From the NCBI GenBank assembly GCA_903860975.1, contig CAIOSI010000035.1, positions 22,634 to 86,633 of the forward strand: 64,000 bases of DNA. The letters run 5' to 3'. Each line of letters begins with the position of its first letter. Positions within the stretch are counted from its first letter, which is position 1. Of this stretch, positions 36,899 to 46,821 are shown piece by piece. The position numbers and the translations under genes were made by a program. Source of the stretch: an uncultured Alphaproteobacteria bacterium (lineage in GTDB: Bacteria > Pseudomonadota > Alphaproteobacteria > Caulobacterales > Caulobacteraceae). The notes under the pieces were generated by a model, which saw only the letters and a program-made list of their open reading frames with translations, was not told the DNA's origin and searched no databases.

Positions 36899-37678
36899 AT
36901 GCGCATCGCCACCTGGAACGTGAACTCGGTCAACGCGCGCTTGGAGACAGTGCTGAAGTGGTTTGAAGCGGCGCAGCCGGACGTCGCCTGCCTGCAGGAA
37001 ATCAAATGCATCGACGAGAAGTTCCCCAACGATGCCTTTGAGCGCCTAGGCTACAACGTCGTCGTCCACGGCCAGAAGACCTACAACGGCGTAGCTCTGC
37101 TTTCGAAGAGCCCGATGGAGGATGTTCGCCGCGGCCTACCCGACCCTGGCGAAGACGAACAGGCGCGCTACCTTGAGGCCATAATCTCTGGACCAACGCC
37201 GGTACGCGTCGCCTCGATTTACCTTCCGAACGGCAATCCGGTGGACACAGACAAGTATCCCTACAAGCTTCGCTGGATGGATCGCCTGACCCGCCATGCC
37301 CGTGACCTGCTGGCGCTGGAAGAGCCGCTGGTGCTAACCGGCGATTACAATGTCATCCCCGAGGCCCGGGACGCCGCGTTCCCCGCCAATTGGGAGGGTG
37401 ACGCCCTCTTTCGCCCCGAGACGCGCCAGGCCTTCCGCGCATTGAAGTACCTAGGCTTCACGGATGCCTACCTGGCCGGCGATGGAGCGCCCGAGGCCTA
37501 CACGTTCTGGGACTATCAGGTCGGTGCCTGGCAACGGAACAATGGCATCCGCATCGACCATGCCCTGCTCTCACCTCAGGCCGCCGACGTGCTTTCGGGC
37601 GTCAGCATCCACCGCGAGGTGCGCAGCTGGGAAAAGCCATCAGATCATGTGCCTTTCGTCATTCAACTGGACCTTTGA
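36899..37678 (+). CDS. xth: Exodeoxyribonuclease III
   Basis: A 259-residue AP endonuclease/3'-exonuclease for base excision repair. EEP-fold motifs: RIATWNVNSV (metal Asn), CLQEIK (metal Glu), GDYNVIP (Asp/Asn), RIDHALLS and SDHVPFVIQL (catalytic Asp-His). ATG 36899 starts exactly on the family N-terminus. About 216 bp after erpA contain no gene. No mobility signs. Confidence 0.97.
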   Translation: MRIATWNVNSVNARLETVLKWFEAAQPDVACLQEIKCIDEKFPNDAFERLGYNVVVHGQKTYNGVALLSKSPMEDVRRGLPDPGEDEQARYLEAIISGPTPVRVASIYLPNGNPVDTDKYPYKLRWMDRLTRHARDLLALEEPLVLTGDYNVIPEARDAAFPANWEGDALFRPETRQAFRALKYLGFTDAYLAGDGAPEAYTFWDYQVGAWQRNNGIRIDHALLSPQAADVLSGVSIHREVRSWEKPSDHVPFVIQLDL

Positions 37679-37723
37679 GAACCTTGTTTGGGGAGACTCA
37701 GGAGACGGGGGTAAAATCAGCGG

Positions 37724-38398
37724 ATGGACGAAGTCGCCCGTTTACTGGTTTTGCTCAGCCTCGCGGGGGTGGCGGTCACGGTGTTGGCCGGCGTGGTCCG
37801 TTGGCGCATGACCGAAAGCCGTCGCATTCGCCGGGGCCTGAAGGCCGTCCTGCGAGGCGATGTCCACGGATATCTCGTGGCGCTGGGTCGCGGAAAAGGC
37901 ATCGGCTTCAACTTCACGCGCAATCAGTTGGCTGTGGTCTGGGACGACGGCGCCTGGGGCTATCTGTATGCGCTCGACGAACTGATGAGCGCCGAGGTGA
38001 TCATCGACGGTGTCGTCGCTGGTCGGGTTCAGCGTGGAGAAGCCCGTCGCGCGCTCGACGCCTTTGATGCCGCAGAGCGTGTGGCCCTTCGACTGGTATT
38101 CGATGATCCGAGTCAGCCAGATTTCATCCTCGATCTTTGGCTGGTGCAGGACCAAGAGCGGCGCGACGAACTTCCGCCCGCCGACGCTATCGCTGAAGCC
38201 AACCGCTGGCTGGCTCGCATTGAGGCCCTGTTACGCCGGCCGATCGCGCGGAAACGCAGCGCACCAGACCCCGTCGCTGCCCCTGTTGTTGCCCCCATCG
38301 TAGACGCCAATCCGGCTCGTGAGCCGCCGCTCTACCTTTTTGACAACGACGAAGATGAGGACACTGAGGACAACCAGGATAACGCAGCCGCCATGTGA
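37724..38398 (+). CDS. Uncharacterised membrane-anchored protein after xth
   Basis: A 224-residue protein with one N-terminal TM helix (LLVLLSLAGVAVTVLAGVV, residues about 7-25). A soluble domain follows, with GIGFNFTRNQLAVVWDDGAWGY and LRLVFDDPSQPDFILDLWLV, probably beta-rich. The C-terminus is strongly acidic (DNDEDEDTEDNQDN). It starts 45 bp after xth and probably shares its transcript. Unknown function. Confidence 0.75.
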   Translation: MDEVARLLVLLSLAGVAVTVLAGVVRWRMTESRRIRRGLKAVLRGDVHGYLVALGRGKGIGFNFTRNQLAVVWDDGAWGYLYALDELMSAEVIIDGVVAGRVQRGEARRALDAFDAAERVALRLVFDDPSQPDFILDLWLVQDQERRDELPPADAIAEANRWLARIEALLRRPIARKRSAPDPVAAPVVAPIVDANPAREPPLYLFDNDEDEDTEDNQDNAAAM

Positions 38399-38409
38399 GC
38401 AGCCGCAGG

Positions 38410-39099
38410 CTAACCCAACGCGAAGTCGACGGCGGCCTCGCAGTGGGCGATCGCGGTGTCGACCGTTGGGAGCAACATCGTGGCGGGGTCCAGCAAAAGC
38501 CCGATCTCCGTACAGCCGAAAATAACCCCGTCAGCTCCGGCCTTGCGCCCTTGCTCGATCATCTCCACGACCACCGCCCTTGATGCCTCTGAGACGACGC
38601 CCACCACCAACTCATCATAGATGATGGCGTGTAGGCGATCGCGATCAGCCTGTTTGGGCGTCAACACGCTCAATCCCGCGGCTTGCAGGCGCGCGGCGTA
38701 GAACGGCTTTTCCATCGTGAACCGGGTGCCCAGTAACAGGGGTTTGGTCACGCCTCTCGCCTTTAAGGCCTGGGCCGTCGCGTCGCCAATGTGGATTAAG
38801 GGCGCAGCCACGGCCTGCTGCACCTGTGGCGCGTTCAGGTGCATGGTGTTTGCGCAGATCAGGATCGCTTGAGCTCCAGCGCTTTCGAGGCGTCGTGCGG
38901 CATCGACGAGAATCAACGCCGTTGCGTCCCAATCGTCCTTCGACTGAAGCTCGGCGAGTGGTGCAAAGTCCAGCGACCACAACACCAACTCTGCGGAGTG
39001 AAGACCACCCAACCGTTCGCGGACCAGCCGATTGATCGTCTGATAGTAGACGCTCGTGCTTTCCGCGCTCATGCCGCCGATCAGGCCCAGCGTACGCAT
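38410..39099 (-). CDS. Aspartate/glutamate racemase family protein
   Basis: A 229-residue pyridoxal-independent racemase. The two catalytic Cys lie in ICANTMHL and FGCTEIGLLL. The N-terminus RTLGLIGGMSAESTSVYY is the YgeA/RacX-type start, so ATG 39099 is used; the frame extends upstream into ilvD with unrelated sequence. Its ATG shares one base with the ilvD stop (TGATG), so the two are translationally coupled. The amino-acid substrate cannot be told from sequence. Confidence 0.9.
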   Translation of the reverse strand: MRTLGLIGGMSAESTSVYYQTINRLVRERLGGLHSAELVLWSLDFAPLAELQSKDDWDATALILVDAARRLESAGAQAILICANTMHLNAPQVQQAVAAPLIHIGDATAQALKARGVTKPLLLGTRFTMEKPFYAARLQAAGLSVLTPKQADRDRLHAIIYDELVVGVVSEASRAVVVEMIEQGRKAGADGVIFGCTEIGLLLDPATMLLPTVDTAIAHCEAAVDFALG

Positions 39100-40835
39100 C
39101 AGATATCTGCGTAGACGTGCCGTTCGCCAGCCATGCCGGGATGCGTGACGGCGCCTTCGTGGGCGGGCCCAACGATTTGGGCGTACTTCCAGAGCGCGCC
39201 GGAACCGTAGTTTGTCTGATGCGGGGCCCAATGACGTCGACGGTTTTCCAACTCGATGGGGTCGACTTCCAGGTCAATGATCCCAGCGTCGGCATCAATA
39301 TGGATGATGTCGCCGTCCTTGATGAGCGCGATGGGACCACCAAGCTGCGCCTCGGGGCCGATATGGCCGACGCAGAGCCCACGGGTCCCGCCTGAGAAGC
39401 GGCCGTCGGTGATCAGGGCCACTTTGTCGCCACGGCCCTGGCCGGAAAGCGCTGCTGTGGTGGAAAGCATCTCGCGCATGCCGGGACCACCGCGCGCGCC
39501 TTCATACCGGATCACCAAAACATCGCCGTCTTCGTAAGCGCCGGCCTCAACGGCATCAAAGCAGGCTTGCTCGCCGTCGAAGCAGCGCGCTGGACCGCGG
39601 TGCGAACGGTGCGAGGTCATGCCGGCCACCTTGACGATGGCGCCGTCCGGAGCCAGCGAGCCCCAGAGGCCGACGACACCGCCGGTCGGTGAGAGTGGAT
39701 TGTTCACGGTTCGGATCACGTCCTGATCATCGCGCCAGAGCACATCTTTGATGTTCTCGGCGATCGTCTTGCCGGTCACGGTCATGCAGTCGCCGTGGAT
39801 GTAGCCGCCCTCCAGAAGGGTCTTGAGCAACATGGGCATGCCGCCCGCCTCGCCCATGTCTTTGGCCACGAAGCGGCCACCGGGCTTCAGGTCAGCGATA
39901 TGTGGCGTGCGCGCGGCGATCTCCGCGAAATCGCGAAGCGTAAAGCTGATCCCACATTCATGGGCCATGGCGGGCAAGTGCAGGCCGCCGTTGGTTGATC
40001 CTCCGGTGGCCGCAACCACGGCGGCGGCGTTCTCAAACGATTTCCGCGTGACGATGTCGCGCGGCCGTAGGCCCGTCGAGATCAGCCGCACAACGGCCTC
40101 GCCCGAGGCCACCGCATAGGCGTCGCGGCTGAGATAAGGCGCTGGAAGGGCTGACGAGAGCGGCAAGGCCAGGCCGATGGCCTCCGAGACACAAGCCATG
40201 GTGTTGGCGGTGAATTGGCCGCCGCAGGCTCCGTCCGAGGGACAGGCGACTTGCTCCAGGCTGCACAGGTCCTCCAGGCTTAAGCGTCCTGCGGAGTGCA
40301 TGCCCACGCCCTCAAAGACATCGACCACTGTGACATCGCGACCCTGCCAGGAGCCTGGCAGAATCGAGCCCCCGTAAAGGAAGACTGACGGCACATTGAG
40401 CCTGAGCATCGCCATCATCATGCCTGGCAGGGACTTGTCGCAGCCGGCGATGCCCACCAACGCATCGTAGGCGTGGCCGCGCATGGTCAGTTCGACCGAG
40501 TCAGCGATCAGGTCGCGACTGACCAGCGAGGAGCGCATGCCCTCGTGGCCCATCGCGATACCATCGGTGACGGTGATCGTGCAGAACTCGCGCGGTGTCG
40601 CTCCAGCCGCCTTGACGCCCTCAGAGACCGCGTGGGCCTGGCGCATGAGGGCGGTGTTGCAGGGCGCCGCTTCGTTCCAGCACGACGCAACACCGACGAA
40701 GGGCTGGGCGATTTCGCGGCTACCTAGGCCCATGGCGTAGTAGTAGGACCGGTGCGGCGCGCGCGAGGGCCCCTCCGTCACATGACGGCTCGGAAGCCGT
40801 GTCTTGTCCCAGCTTCCGTCCGGATTGCGGTGCAT
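39099..40835 (-). CDS. ilvD: Dihydroxy-acid dehydratase (IlvD/Edd family)
   Basis: A 578-residue Fe-S dehydratase; in branched-chain amino acid synthesis it turns dihydroxy-isovalerate and -methylvalerate to keto acids. Cluster Cys are in [25 protein letters not shown] and [28 protein letters not shown] and the GPEA loop follow near the C-terminus. The sequence also resembles sugar-acid dehydratases of the family, but no sugar genes are nearby. Coupled to a racemase gene. Confidence 0.93.
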   Translation of the reverse strand: MHRNPDGSWDKTRLPSRHVTEGPSRAPHRSYYYAMGLGSREIAQPFVGVASCWNEAAPCNTALMRQAHAVSEGVKAAGATPREFCTITVTDGIAMGHEGMRSSLVSRDLIADSVELTMRGHAYDALVGIAGCDKSLPGMMMAMLRLNVPSVFLYGGSILPGSWQGRDVTVVDVFEGVGMHSAGRLSLEDLCSLEQVACPSDGACGGQFTANTMACVSEAIGLALPLSSALPAPYLSRDAYAVASGEAVVRLISTGLRPRDIVTRKSFENAAAVVAATGGSTNGGLHLPAMAHECGISFTLRDFAEIAARTPHIADLKPGGRFVAKDMGEAGGMPMLLKTLLEGGYIHGDCMTVTGKTIAENIKDVLWRDDQDVIRTVNNPLSPTGGVVGLWGSLAPDGAIVKVAGMTSHRSHRGPARCFDGEQACFDAVEAGAYEDGDVLVIRYEGARGGPGMREMLSTTAALSGQGRGDKVALITDGRFSGGTRGLCVGHIGPEAQLGGPIALIKDGDIIHIDADAGIIDLEVDPIELENRRRHWAPHQTNYGSGALWKYAQIVGPAHEGAVTHPGMAGERHVYADI

Positions 40836-41004
40836 CGGAAAACGCCTCCCAGGTTGAGGGGCTCTTCCTTAAGCGTGCGGCGCAGCGTGGGGAAGACCCC
40901 CTCGTCCAACACGAGACGAAGGCGCGTTGCGAAATTGGGCCACAGTCCAGCGGTGATCAAAGGGGGCGCGCTATCGAGGGCGCGGCTTTTCGTGAGCGGC
41001 GGGC

Positions 41005-41403
41005 TCAGACAGGCGTCAGGACGGCGATCCGCCCCAGAAGATCAGTCCAAGCTGCGTCCACCTCAAGCGTCCAGGCCTCACCCATCAGGTCGCGGCACGT
41101 CTCCAAAAGGATTGGAAAGAAGCGGCCAAACACCTCGTAAGGCACGCCTACGCCCTCATGATTGATCCGTTCAGTAGAGATCAGGTGAGGCGCATAGGAG
41201 CCGACGGAACCAAGGTCGAGGAGACACTGGAACGCAACAGCCAACATCTCGCCGCGCACGGCACCGGTCGTGTCACGCACGAACAAAGTCTCCATCTCCG
41301 GATAAGCCGCAAAGAGGCGCGCATAGACCTGCGGCGTCGGATCGCCGACCCGTTCAGCCAGAACCTCCAAAGAGTTCGCAACGATCTCAGCCGAATTGTG
41401 CAT
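41005..41403 (-). CDS. Single-domain globin-like protein
   Basis: A 132-residue protein that reads as a bacterial globin: VYARLFAAYPEMETLF (helix B/C-E region), then a proximal-His candidate in RINHEGVGVPYEVFGRFFPI (F helix into G), and AWTDLLGRI as helix H. The distal position is uncertain. ATG 41403 fits; an upstream in-frame start would add 25 non-globin residues. Heme binding is probable; no reductase domain, so not a flavohaemoglobin. Divergent from the enoyl-CoA hydratase gene. Confidence 0.75.
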   Translation of the reverse strand: MHNSAEIVANSLEVLAERVGDPTPQVYARLFAAYPEMETLFVRDTTGAVRGEMLAVAFQCLLDLGSVGSYAPHLISTERINHEGVGVPYEVFGRFFPILLETCRDLMGEAWTLEVDAAWTDLLGRIAVLTPV

Positions 41404-41471
41404 CGCTTGCCCTTCGCCACAGACGCTTAGCCTGCCTATAATCGTGACAGCAGCACAGAAGGAACGCCGCG

Positions 41472-42284
41472 GTGACATTTCACGATATCGTCTACACCGT
41501 TCAGGACGGCATCGGATTGATTACGCTCAATCGGCCCGCCTACCGGAACGCCCAGAGCTACCGGATGCTGGACGAAATTGACCAAGCTTTCGACCTGGCG
41601 AGGGCCGACGACGGCGTGAAAGTCGTGGTCATCCGGGGCTCGGGCGGGGTCTTTTCGACCGGCCATGACCTCGGCACCGAGGAGGGTTTGGAATATCGCG
41701 CGGCGCTGGGTGCAAAGCCCGGCATCCAGACCTACGACCAGTTCAAGAAATATAATCTCGACCTGCTGTTGAAGTGGCGCAACTTCCCCAAGCCTACGCT
41801 GGCCATGGTCGAGGGCTACTGCATTTACGCCGGCTGGATGCTGGCCGCAGCGATGGACGTCGTGTTCGCCGCCGAAGACGCCGAATTCCTAGCCGGCATG
41901 GTGGAATATATGTCGATCCCCTGGGATATTGGCATCAGGCGTGCCAAGGAACTGATCTTCGAGAGCCGTTTCATCTCTGCGGCCGAGGCCGCTCAATACG
42001 GGCTTGTGAACCGGGTGCTTCCCAAATCTGAACTTGAGCATGAGACCATGGCCTGGGCCGCGCGGGTGGCGCAGAACAGCCCGGAGGTGTTGCGTATGGG
42101 CAAGATCCAGATGAACAAGGCGCAGGACGCGCAAGGCTTCAGCGTGGCCGTGGAGGATACCCTGGGGGACTATGTGGCGATGATGAACATGCCTGGCGTC
42201 GACCTTCGCATGGAAGGCCAGAACCGGCTGTTGGCCGTGGACTTGGCGGTGCGTGGCAAGCGCGGCGAACGCGTGGGATCCTGA
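41472..42284 (+). CDS. Enoyl-CoA hydratase/isomerase family protein
   Basis: A 270-residue crotonase-fold protein. The substrate-binding start TLNRPAYRNAQSYRML, oxyanion-hole VIRGSGGVFSTGHDLGTEE, and a second loop ALMVEGYCIYAGWMLAAAMD-like (PTLAMVEGYCIYAGW) are visible. The catalytic Glu positions are not classical, so the exact activity is open. GTG 41472 is the start, with an SD-like GAAGGAA about 10 nt upstream. It is followed 3 bp later by an AcuI-type reductase, which suggests a joint acyl-CoA pathway. Confidence 0.88.
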   Translation: MTFHDIVYTVQDGIGLITLNRPAYRNAQSYRMLDEIDQAFDLARADDGVKVVVIRGSGGVFSTGHDLGTEEGLEYRAALGAKPGIQTYDQFKKYNLDLLLKWRNFPKPTLAMVEGYCIYAGWMLAAAMDVVFAAEDAEFLAGMVEYMSIPWDIGIRRAKELIFESRFISAAEAAQYGLVNRVLPKSELEHETMAWAARVAQNSPEVLRMGKIQMNKAQDAQGFSVAVEDTLGDYVAMMNMPGVDLRMEGQNRLLAVDLAVRGKRGERVGS

Positions 42285-42287
42285 GCG

Positions 42288-43283
42288 ATGAGCGATAACT
42301 TCCGTGCCCTGCGGCTGGCAAAAACCGAGACGGGCCAGGAAGCCTGTTTCGAGACTTTAACTCTGGACGACCTGATGGACGGCGATGTCGTCGTACGGGT
42401 CGATTTCTCGACGGTGAACTTCAAGGACGGCCTGGCGCTCTCCGGCAAGGCACCGGTCGTGCGGGTCTGGCCGCTGATCCCCGGAATCGATTTCGCCGGC
42501 GTTGTGGAAAGCTCCGCCCACACCGACTTCCAACCGGGCGACCGGGTGGTGCTGAACGGGTGGGGTGTGGGTGAAACCCATCACGGGGGCTATGCTCAAA
42601 AGGCCCGGGTCAAGGGCGACTGGCTCGTCAAGCTGCCGGACGCCGTATCGACGTCGCAGGCCATGGCGATCGGCACCGCCGGCTATACGGCCATGCTCTG
42701 CGTGATCGGGCTGGAGCGCCAGGGCGTCACGCCGGACAAGGGCGAGGTGCTGGTCACCGGTGCAGCCGGTGGCGTTGGCAGCGTCGCGATCGCGCTGCTG
42801 TCCAGGCTGGGCTACCGGGTCGTGGCCTCCTCGCGCCGCAAGGCGAGCGAGAGCGGCTATCTGCAGGATCTGGGCGCCGCCGAGGTGATCGAGGCGGCTG
42901 ACCTGGCCGCGCCCGGCCGCCCGCTGGGTCGTGAGCGGTGGGCCGGTGCGGTGGACGCGGTGGGGAGTCACACCCTGGCCAATGTCCTCGGCCAAACCCG
43001 CTACGGCGGCGCGGTCACCGCCTGCGGCCTGGCCCAGGGGATGGACCTTCCAGCCTCCGTGGCGCCCTTCATTCTGCGCGGGGTGACCCTGGCTGGCATC
43101 GACAGCGTGATGCGCCCCAAGGCTGACCGCATCGAGGCCTGGGCCCGGCTCGCCCGCGATCTTGATATCGGCAAGCTCGACGCCATGACCGGTGCCGCAG
43201 CCATGGGCGACCTGCCCCGTCTGGGGGCGGAGATCGTCGAGGGCAAGGTCCGCGGACGCATCGTCGTCGACGTCAATCGATAG
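42288..43283 (+). CDS. acuI: Acrylyl-CoA reductase (AcuI/YhdH family)
   Basis: A 331-residue zinc-independent medium-chain reductase that reduces acrylyl-CoA to propionyl-CoA with NADPH. N-terminal FSTVNFKDGLALSGKAPVVR and PGIDFAGVVESS are the family start; the NADPH motif is GAAGGVGSVAIALL, then VVASSRRKASE. GLAQGMDLPASVAPFILRG near the C-terminus is the YhdH/AcuI mark. It begins 3 bp after the enoyl-CoA hydratase gene and ends at 43283, directly abutting the glutathione peroxidase stop (TAGCTA). Confidence 0.92.
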   Translation: MSDNFRALRLAKTETGQEACFETLTLDDLMDGDVVVRVDFSTVNFKDGLALSGKAPVVRVWPLIPGIDFAGVVESSAHTDFQPGDRVVLNGWGVGETHHGGYAQKARVKGDWLVKLPDAVSTSQAMAIGTAGYTAMLCVIGLERQGVTPDKGEVLVTGAAGGVGSVAIALLSRLGYRVVASSRRKASESGYLQDLGAAEVIEAADLAAPGRPLGRERWAGAVDAVGSHTLANVLGQTRYGGAVTACGLAQGMDLPASVAPFILRGVTLAGIDSVMRPKADRIEAWARLARDLDIGKLDAMTGAAAMGDLPRLGAEIVEGKVRGRIVVDVNR

Positions 43284-43763
43284 CTAAAGGGCGTTCTCGA
43301 TGGCGGCGATAATCTCTGGCGCCTCTGGTTCGGTGCGCGGACCGAAGGCCTGGAGCGCCTGGCCGTCCTTGCCGATCAGAACCTTGTGGAAGTTCCAGAC
43401 AGGCACCGCCGGCTCGCCCAGCACGCCCTCGGCCCATTTATAGAAAGGGTGGGCCCCCTCGCCCTTCACTTCAGTCTTGGCCGTCAACGGGAAGTCGACA
43501 TTGAAGCGTGTCTCGCAGAAGGTCTTGATCTCCGCTTCCGTCCCCGGCTCCTGGCCAGCGAACTGGTTGCAGGGAACGCCCAGCACGACCAGGCCCTTGT
43601 CCTTGTAGTCGCTGTAAAGCTTTTCCAGACCGTCATACTGCGGAGTAAGGCCACAGGCTGAGGCTGTATTGACCACCAGCACAACCTTGTCCTTGAAGCT
43701 GGTCAGCCGCAGCGGCGCGCCGTCGATGGTCTTGAACTCGTAGTCATAGGCGCTAGCAGCCAT
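43284..43763 (-). CDS. Glutathione peroxidase family protein
   Basis: A 159-residue thioredoxin-fold peroxidase. Peroxidatic Cys is in NTASACGLTPQY, the Gln of the tetrad is in VPCNQFAGQEPG (which also carries the usual resolving Cys region), and Trp/Asn are in VPVWNFHKVLIG. ATG 43763 gives a normal cytosolic N-terminus (MAASAYDYEFKTIDG); the 17-residue upstream extension is not family-like. Many bacterial members use thioredoxin rather than glutathione. The substrate peroxide is unknown. Confidence 0.93.
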   Translation of the reverse strand: MAASAYDYEFKTIDGAPLRLTSFKDKVVLVVNTASACGLTPQYDGLEKLYSDYKDKGLVVLGVPCNQFAGQEPGTEAEIKTFCETRFNVDFPLTAKTEVKGEGAHPFYKWAEGVLGEPAVPVWNFHKVLIGKDGQALQAFGPRTEPEAPEIIAAIENAL

Positions 43764-44029
43764 TCCATGGTCTCCAAATCGAGCCGAAAGGATTATCGCT
43801 AAACCCGATGTCATTCCAGACCGCGAAAATCCCGAAGGGTTTGCAGATCACATTTCGCGAACGTCACAAACGGGGTTTTTTTCTTTCAACCGATGTGTTA
43901 GCCGTCTCTCTCGTCCCGTTTTTTTGTCAGCACACGATCAATTCATCCGTCGACGCCCCTCCCCAGGCTAGAAAATTATAAAAACCAATCCCTTGGTGCA
44001 TCTAGGGATTAAAGTGGGAGGGCAAAACT

Positions 44030-46774
44030 TTGTTATTCAAAACCCATTTGATGGTCGGCACCGCCTTGGTCGCTGGCGCGTTTACAGTCAATGCGCACGC
44101 CCAGACGCGACCGACCTCGGCTGCGGTATCCGCCAATACAATTGAAGAACTTGTCGTTACCGCAGAAAAGCGCGAGCAGAGACTGCAGGACGTGCCGATC
44201 GCCGTTTCGGCCTTCACCGCCAACAAGCGCGAAATCGTCGGGATCAACTCGATCCAGGACATGACGAACTTCACGCCGGGCCTTTCGTACAATTCATCAA
44301 CGGACCGCATCTCTCTTCGGGGCGTTGGGCGTCTCACCAACGTTCTAACTGCCGATTCCTCGGTGGCGAACTATAACGACGGGATCTACGAGACGTTCGC
44401 CGTGCAGGCTGGCCGCTCGACCCTGTTCCTCGATCGCGTTGAGATTCTCCGTGGTCCACAGGGGACCCTCTACGGGCGCAACGCTATCGGCGGTGCCATC
44501 AACGAAGTCTCCAAGCTGCCGACTGAAGACTGGTTCGCCGAGGTGAGGGGCAGTTACGCCAACTACGACCACGCCACAGTCGAGGCCGCAGTCAGCGGCC
44601 CTTTCATCATCCCCGGCATGCAGTTCCGCCTGGCCGGCGACTGGGATCGACAGTCTGAAGGCTGGGTCAAAAACGTTATCCCCGGCGGGCCAAGCCTGGG
44701 TGGCGTGATCAATGAGTGGTTCGGTGAGGGCCAGCTGCAGGGCAAGTTCCTGGGCGACAAACTGGACTTCTGGGCCAAGTACGGCATGGGTGTCTGGCAT
44801 AACGGTGCCGGAGGCCCCGGCGCCCAGGCGGACTACTGGACCAACGGCCCCTATCCGAACTACGAGTACGCTTCGAGCGGCATCCAAATTAACCCTGGAT
44901 ACGGCTGTAACCCGGCCGCGGGCGTGACCAATGTTGTGAACGCCTCACCCATGGGCTGCACGAACCCATCTTACGATCCGAACGGCATGTCGAAGAGCGC
45001 AGCTCGCACGGTTGCCCGCTTAAACCCGTACACAGTGAACCTGCCGCTCTACAATACCGAGGCGATCCACCTCACCTGGCATGCCAAGGATTTTGATATT
45101 CGCTACCTCACCGGGGGCGTGAACTATCACTACCAGCTGAACGGCGAGACCTCAGGCGCCGGGGGCACAGTCGCCAACAGCGCCGACGCCCCGATCCTGG
45201 CCTTTAACCTTGGCTCCGGCCTTCGTGTACTACCGCAGGAAACGTTCCAGTATCGCGAATTCAACAGATTCTGGAGCCACGAAATCAACATCGTGTCCAC
45301 CTGGGACAGCCCTTTGCAGTATGTCGCAGGTATCTACTACTTCAATCAGCATGTCCGCCAACCGGTGAACACCGAATTGATTATGCAGCCGCAGTGGAAT
45401 GGCCCCTTCGCCTATCCGACCGCGTTCTGCGGGGCCACCAGCGGAGTCTGCGCCCCGGAAAAAGGCTTCCATCGGTACGACAACCAACCGCAATCGCAGT
45501 CAACCTCCTATGCCGGCTACGGTCAGATCGACTGGAAGATGACGCAAGCGTGGAAGCTGACAGCTGGTCTGCGTTATTCGCACGATCAGAAATCGGGTTC
45601 GGAAGCGGTGCGGATTTTATGCTGGGCAACGCCGACGTGCGGTATTGGCCCCGCCGAGCTCTATGGCGCGGCAGGTCCCCCGGCGACTGACATCACAATC
45701 TTCGCAGTCTCCAACCCGCCGGCCGGCACCCCCTTGGCTCCCGGCATCACAACCCCGGTCACCGTCAGCCCCACAACTGGCCTAGCCTCACGCAGCTACG
45801 ACGCAAGCTGGCAGGCCTCAACCGGCACACTCGGCGTCGAATGGCAGCCTGACAGCGAAACCAACGCCTACGCGAAGTATAGCCGCGGTTATCGGTCAGG
45901 TGGTTTCTACGTTGGCATCTTTACGTTCCTGGCGCCGAACGCGCTTGCGGAGAAGGAAACGGTGGATTCCTACGAAATCGGCCTGAAAAAAGACTTCGGT
46001 CGGACGCTGCAGACCAACCTTGCCGCCTTTTATTACGCCTATACGAACCTGCAGATTCCAATCGGTGTGATTAGCCCCTCGGGCATGGCATCGACCAACT
46101 TCTACAACGTTCCGAAATCGGTCTCCCAGGGTATTGAGGCTGAAGTGACCTGGCTGCCGCCGATCGAAAACCTGCAGATACTGGTCAGCTATTCCTTCAA
46201 TCCGACGCGAATCCAGAGCGGCGTGGCCCAAGATCTGGCCGACCCATCTGCGATCCAGCCGGGGGCCAAGCCGATCGGGGCGGCGAAGGCTTGCGCCGCG
46301 GCAGTGGTGGGTGACTTTCCATGCGATCCATGGACGGGACTAGTGCAAAGGACCCAGAGCCTAGCCGGGCAACGTTTACCCAATGCGCCTGAAAACAAGT
46401 TGGCGATCAACGCCAACTACACCTGGCGTGAAGTCCAAGGCGGCGACCTGGTGGGCTCACTCAGCTACGTCTACCGCGACGTTCAGTATGGCACCCTGTT
46501 CACCCGCAGCTACAACAAGGCACCCGATTGGGATCAATGGGACGCCCGCCTGACCTGGACGTCGAAGAACAGCCGTGATCGGCTCATCGCCTTCGCCAAG
46601 AACATAACCAGCAGCCTCGGCTTCGACGCCGGAGCCCAAGGCGCCCGCTATGCGGGCACGATCACGAACCCGACGACGTTGGCGACGACGCTGGTCAATC
46701 AGGGTATTTTCAAGAGCTACTCGATCACGCCGCCGCGCACTTTCGGCATCGAATTCCAACACAAGTTCTTCTGA
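44030..46774 (+). CDS. TonB-dependent receptor
   Basis: A 914-residue outer-membrane receptor. A short signal peptide (to NAHAQ) leads to a plug with IEELVVTAEKREQRLQDVPI (TonB-box region), SLRGVG and LRGPQGTLYGRNAIGGAIN. The C-terminal 22-strand barrel (about 180-914) ends in Phe (FGIEFQHKFF) as outer-membrane proteins do. TTG 44030 is preferred because GGGAGGG lies 7 nt before it; Met8 (44051) is an alternative. The closest style is the iron/siderophore or complex-carbohydrate type, but no neighbouring gene reveals the ligand. No Fur box was recognised in the 266-bp upstream gap, which has T-rich runs. Confidence 0.93.
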   Translation: MLFKTHLMVGTALVAGAFTVNAHAQTRPTSAAVSANTIEELVVTAEKREQRLQDVPIAVSAFTANKREIVGINSIQDMTNFTPGLSYNSSTDRISLRGVGRLTNVLTADSSVANYNDGIYETFAVQAGRSTLFLDRVEILRGPQGTLYGRNAIGGAINEVSKLPTEDWFAEVRGSYANYDHATVEAAVSGPFIIPGMQFRLAGDWDRQSEGWVKNVIPGGPSLGGVINEWFGEGQLQGKFLGDKLDFWAKYGMGVWHNGAGGPGAQADYWTNGPYPNYEYASSGIQINPGYGCNPAAGVTNVVNASPMGCTNPSYDPNGMSKSAARTVARLNPYTVNLPLYNTEAIHLTWHAKDFDIRYLTGGVNYHYQLNGETSGAGGTVANSADAPILAFNLGSGLRVLPQETFQYREFNRFWSHEINIVSTWDSPLQYVAGIYYFNQHVRQPVNTELIMQPQWNGPFAYPTAFCGATSGVCAPEKGFHRYDNQPQSQSTSYAGYGQIDWKMTQAWKLTAGLRYSHDQKSGSEAVRILCWATPTCGIGPAELYGAAGPPATDITIFAVSNPPAGTPLAPGITTPVTVSPTTGLASRSYDASWQASTGTLGVEWQPDSETNAYAKYSRGYRSGGFYVGIFTFLAPNALAEKETVDSYEIGLKKDFGRTLQTNLAAFYYAYTNLQIPIGVISPSGMASTNFYNVPKSVSQGIEAEVTWLPPIENLQILVSYSFNPTRIQSGVAQDLADPSAIQPGAKPIGAAKACAAAVVGDFPCDPWTGLVQRTQSLAGQRLPNAPENKLAINANYTWREVQGGDLVGSLSYVYRDVQYGTLFTRSYNKAPDWDQWDARLTWTSKNSRDRLIAFAKNITSSLGFDAGAQGARYAGTITNPTTLATTLVNQGIFKSYSITPPRTFGIEFQHKFF

Positions 46775-46782
46775 TACGGCCG

Positions 46783-46813
46783 GGGCGGTGGACTCGTTCC
46801 GGGTCCACCGCCC
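46783..46813. terminator. Strong bidirectional hairpin after the receptor gene
   Basis: GGGCGGTGGAC (46783-46793) pairs with GTCCACCGCCC (46803-46813), a perfect 11-bp GC-rich stem with a 9-nt loop. It lies between the stops of two convergent genes. There is no U-run on the plus strand; on the minus strand only short T runs follow. Placement and stem strength support termination for both. Confidence 0.65.
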
Positions 46814-46821
46814 TAGGCCAC

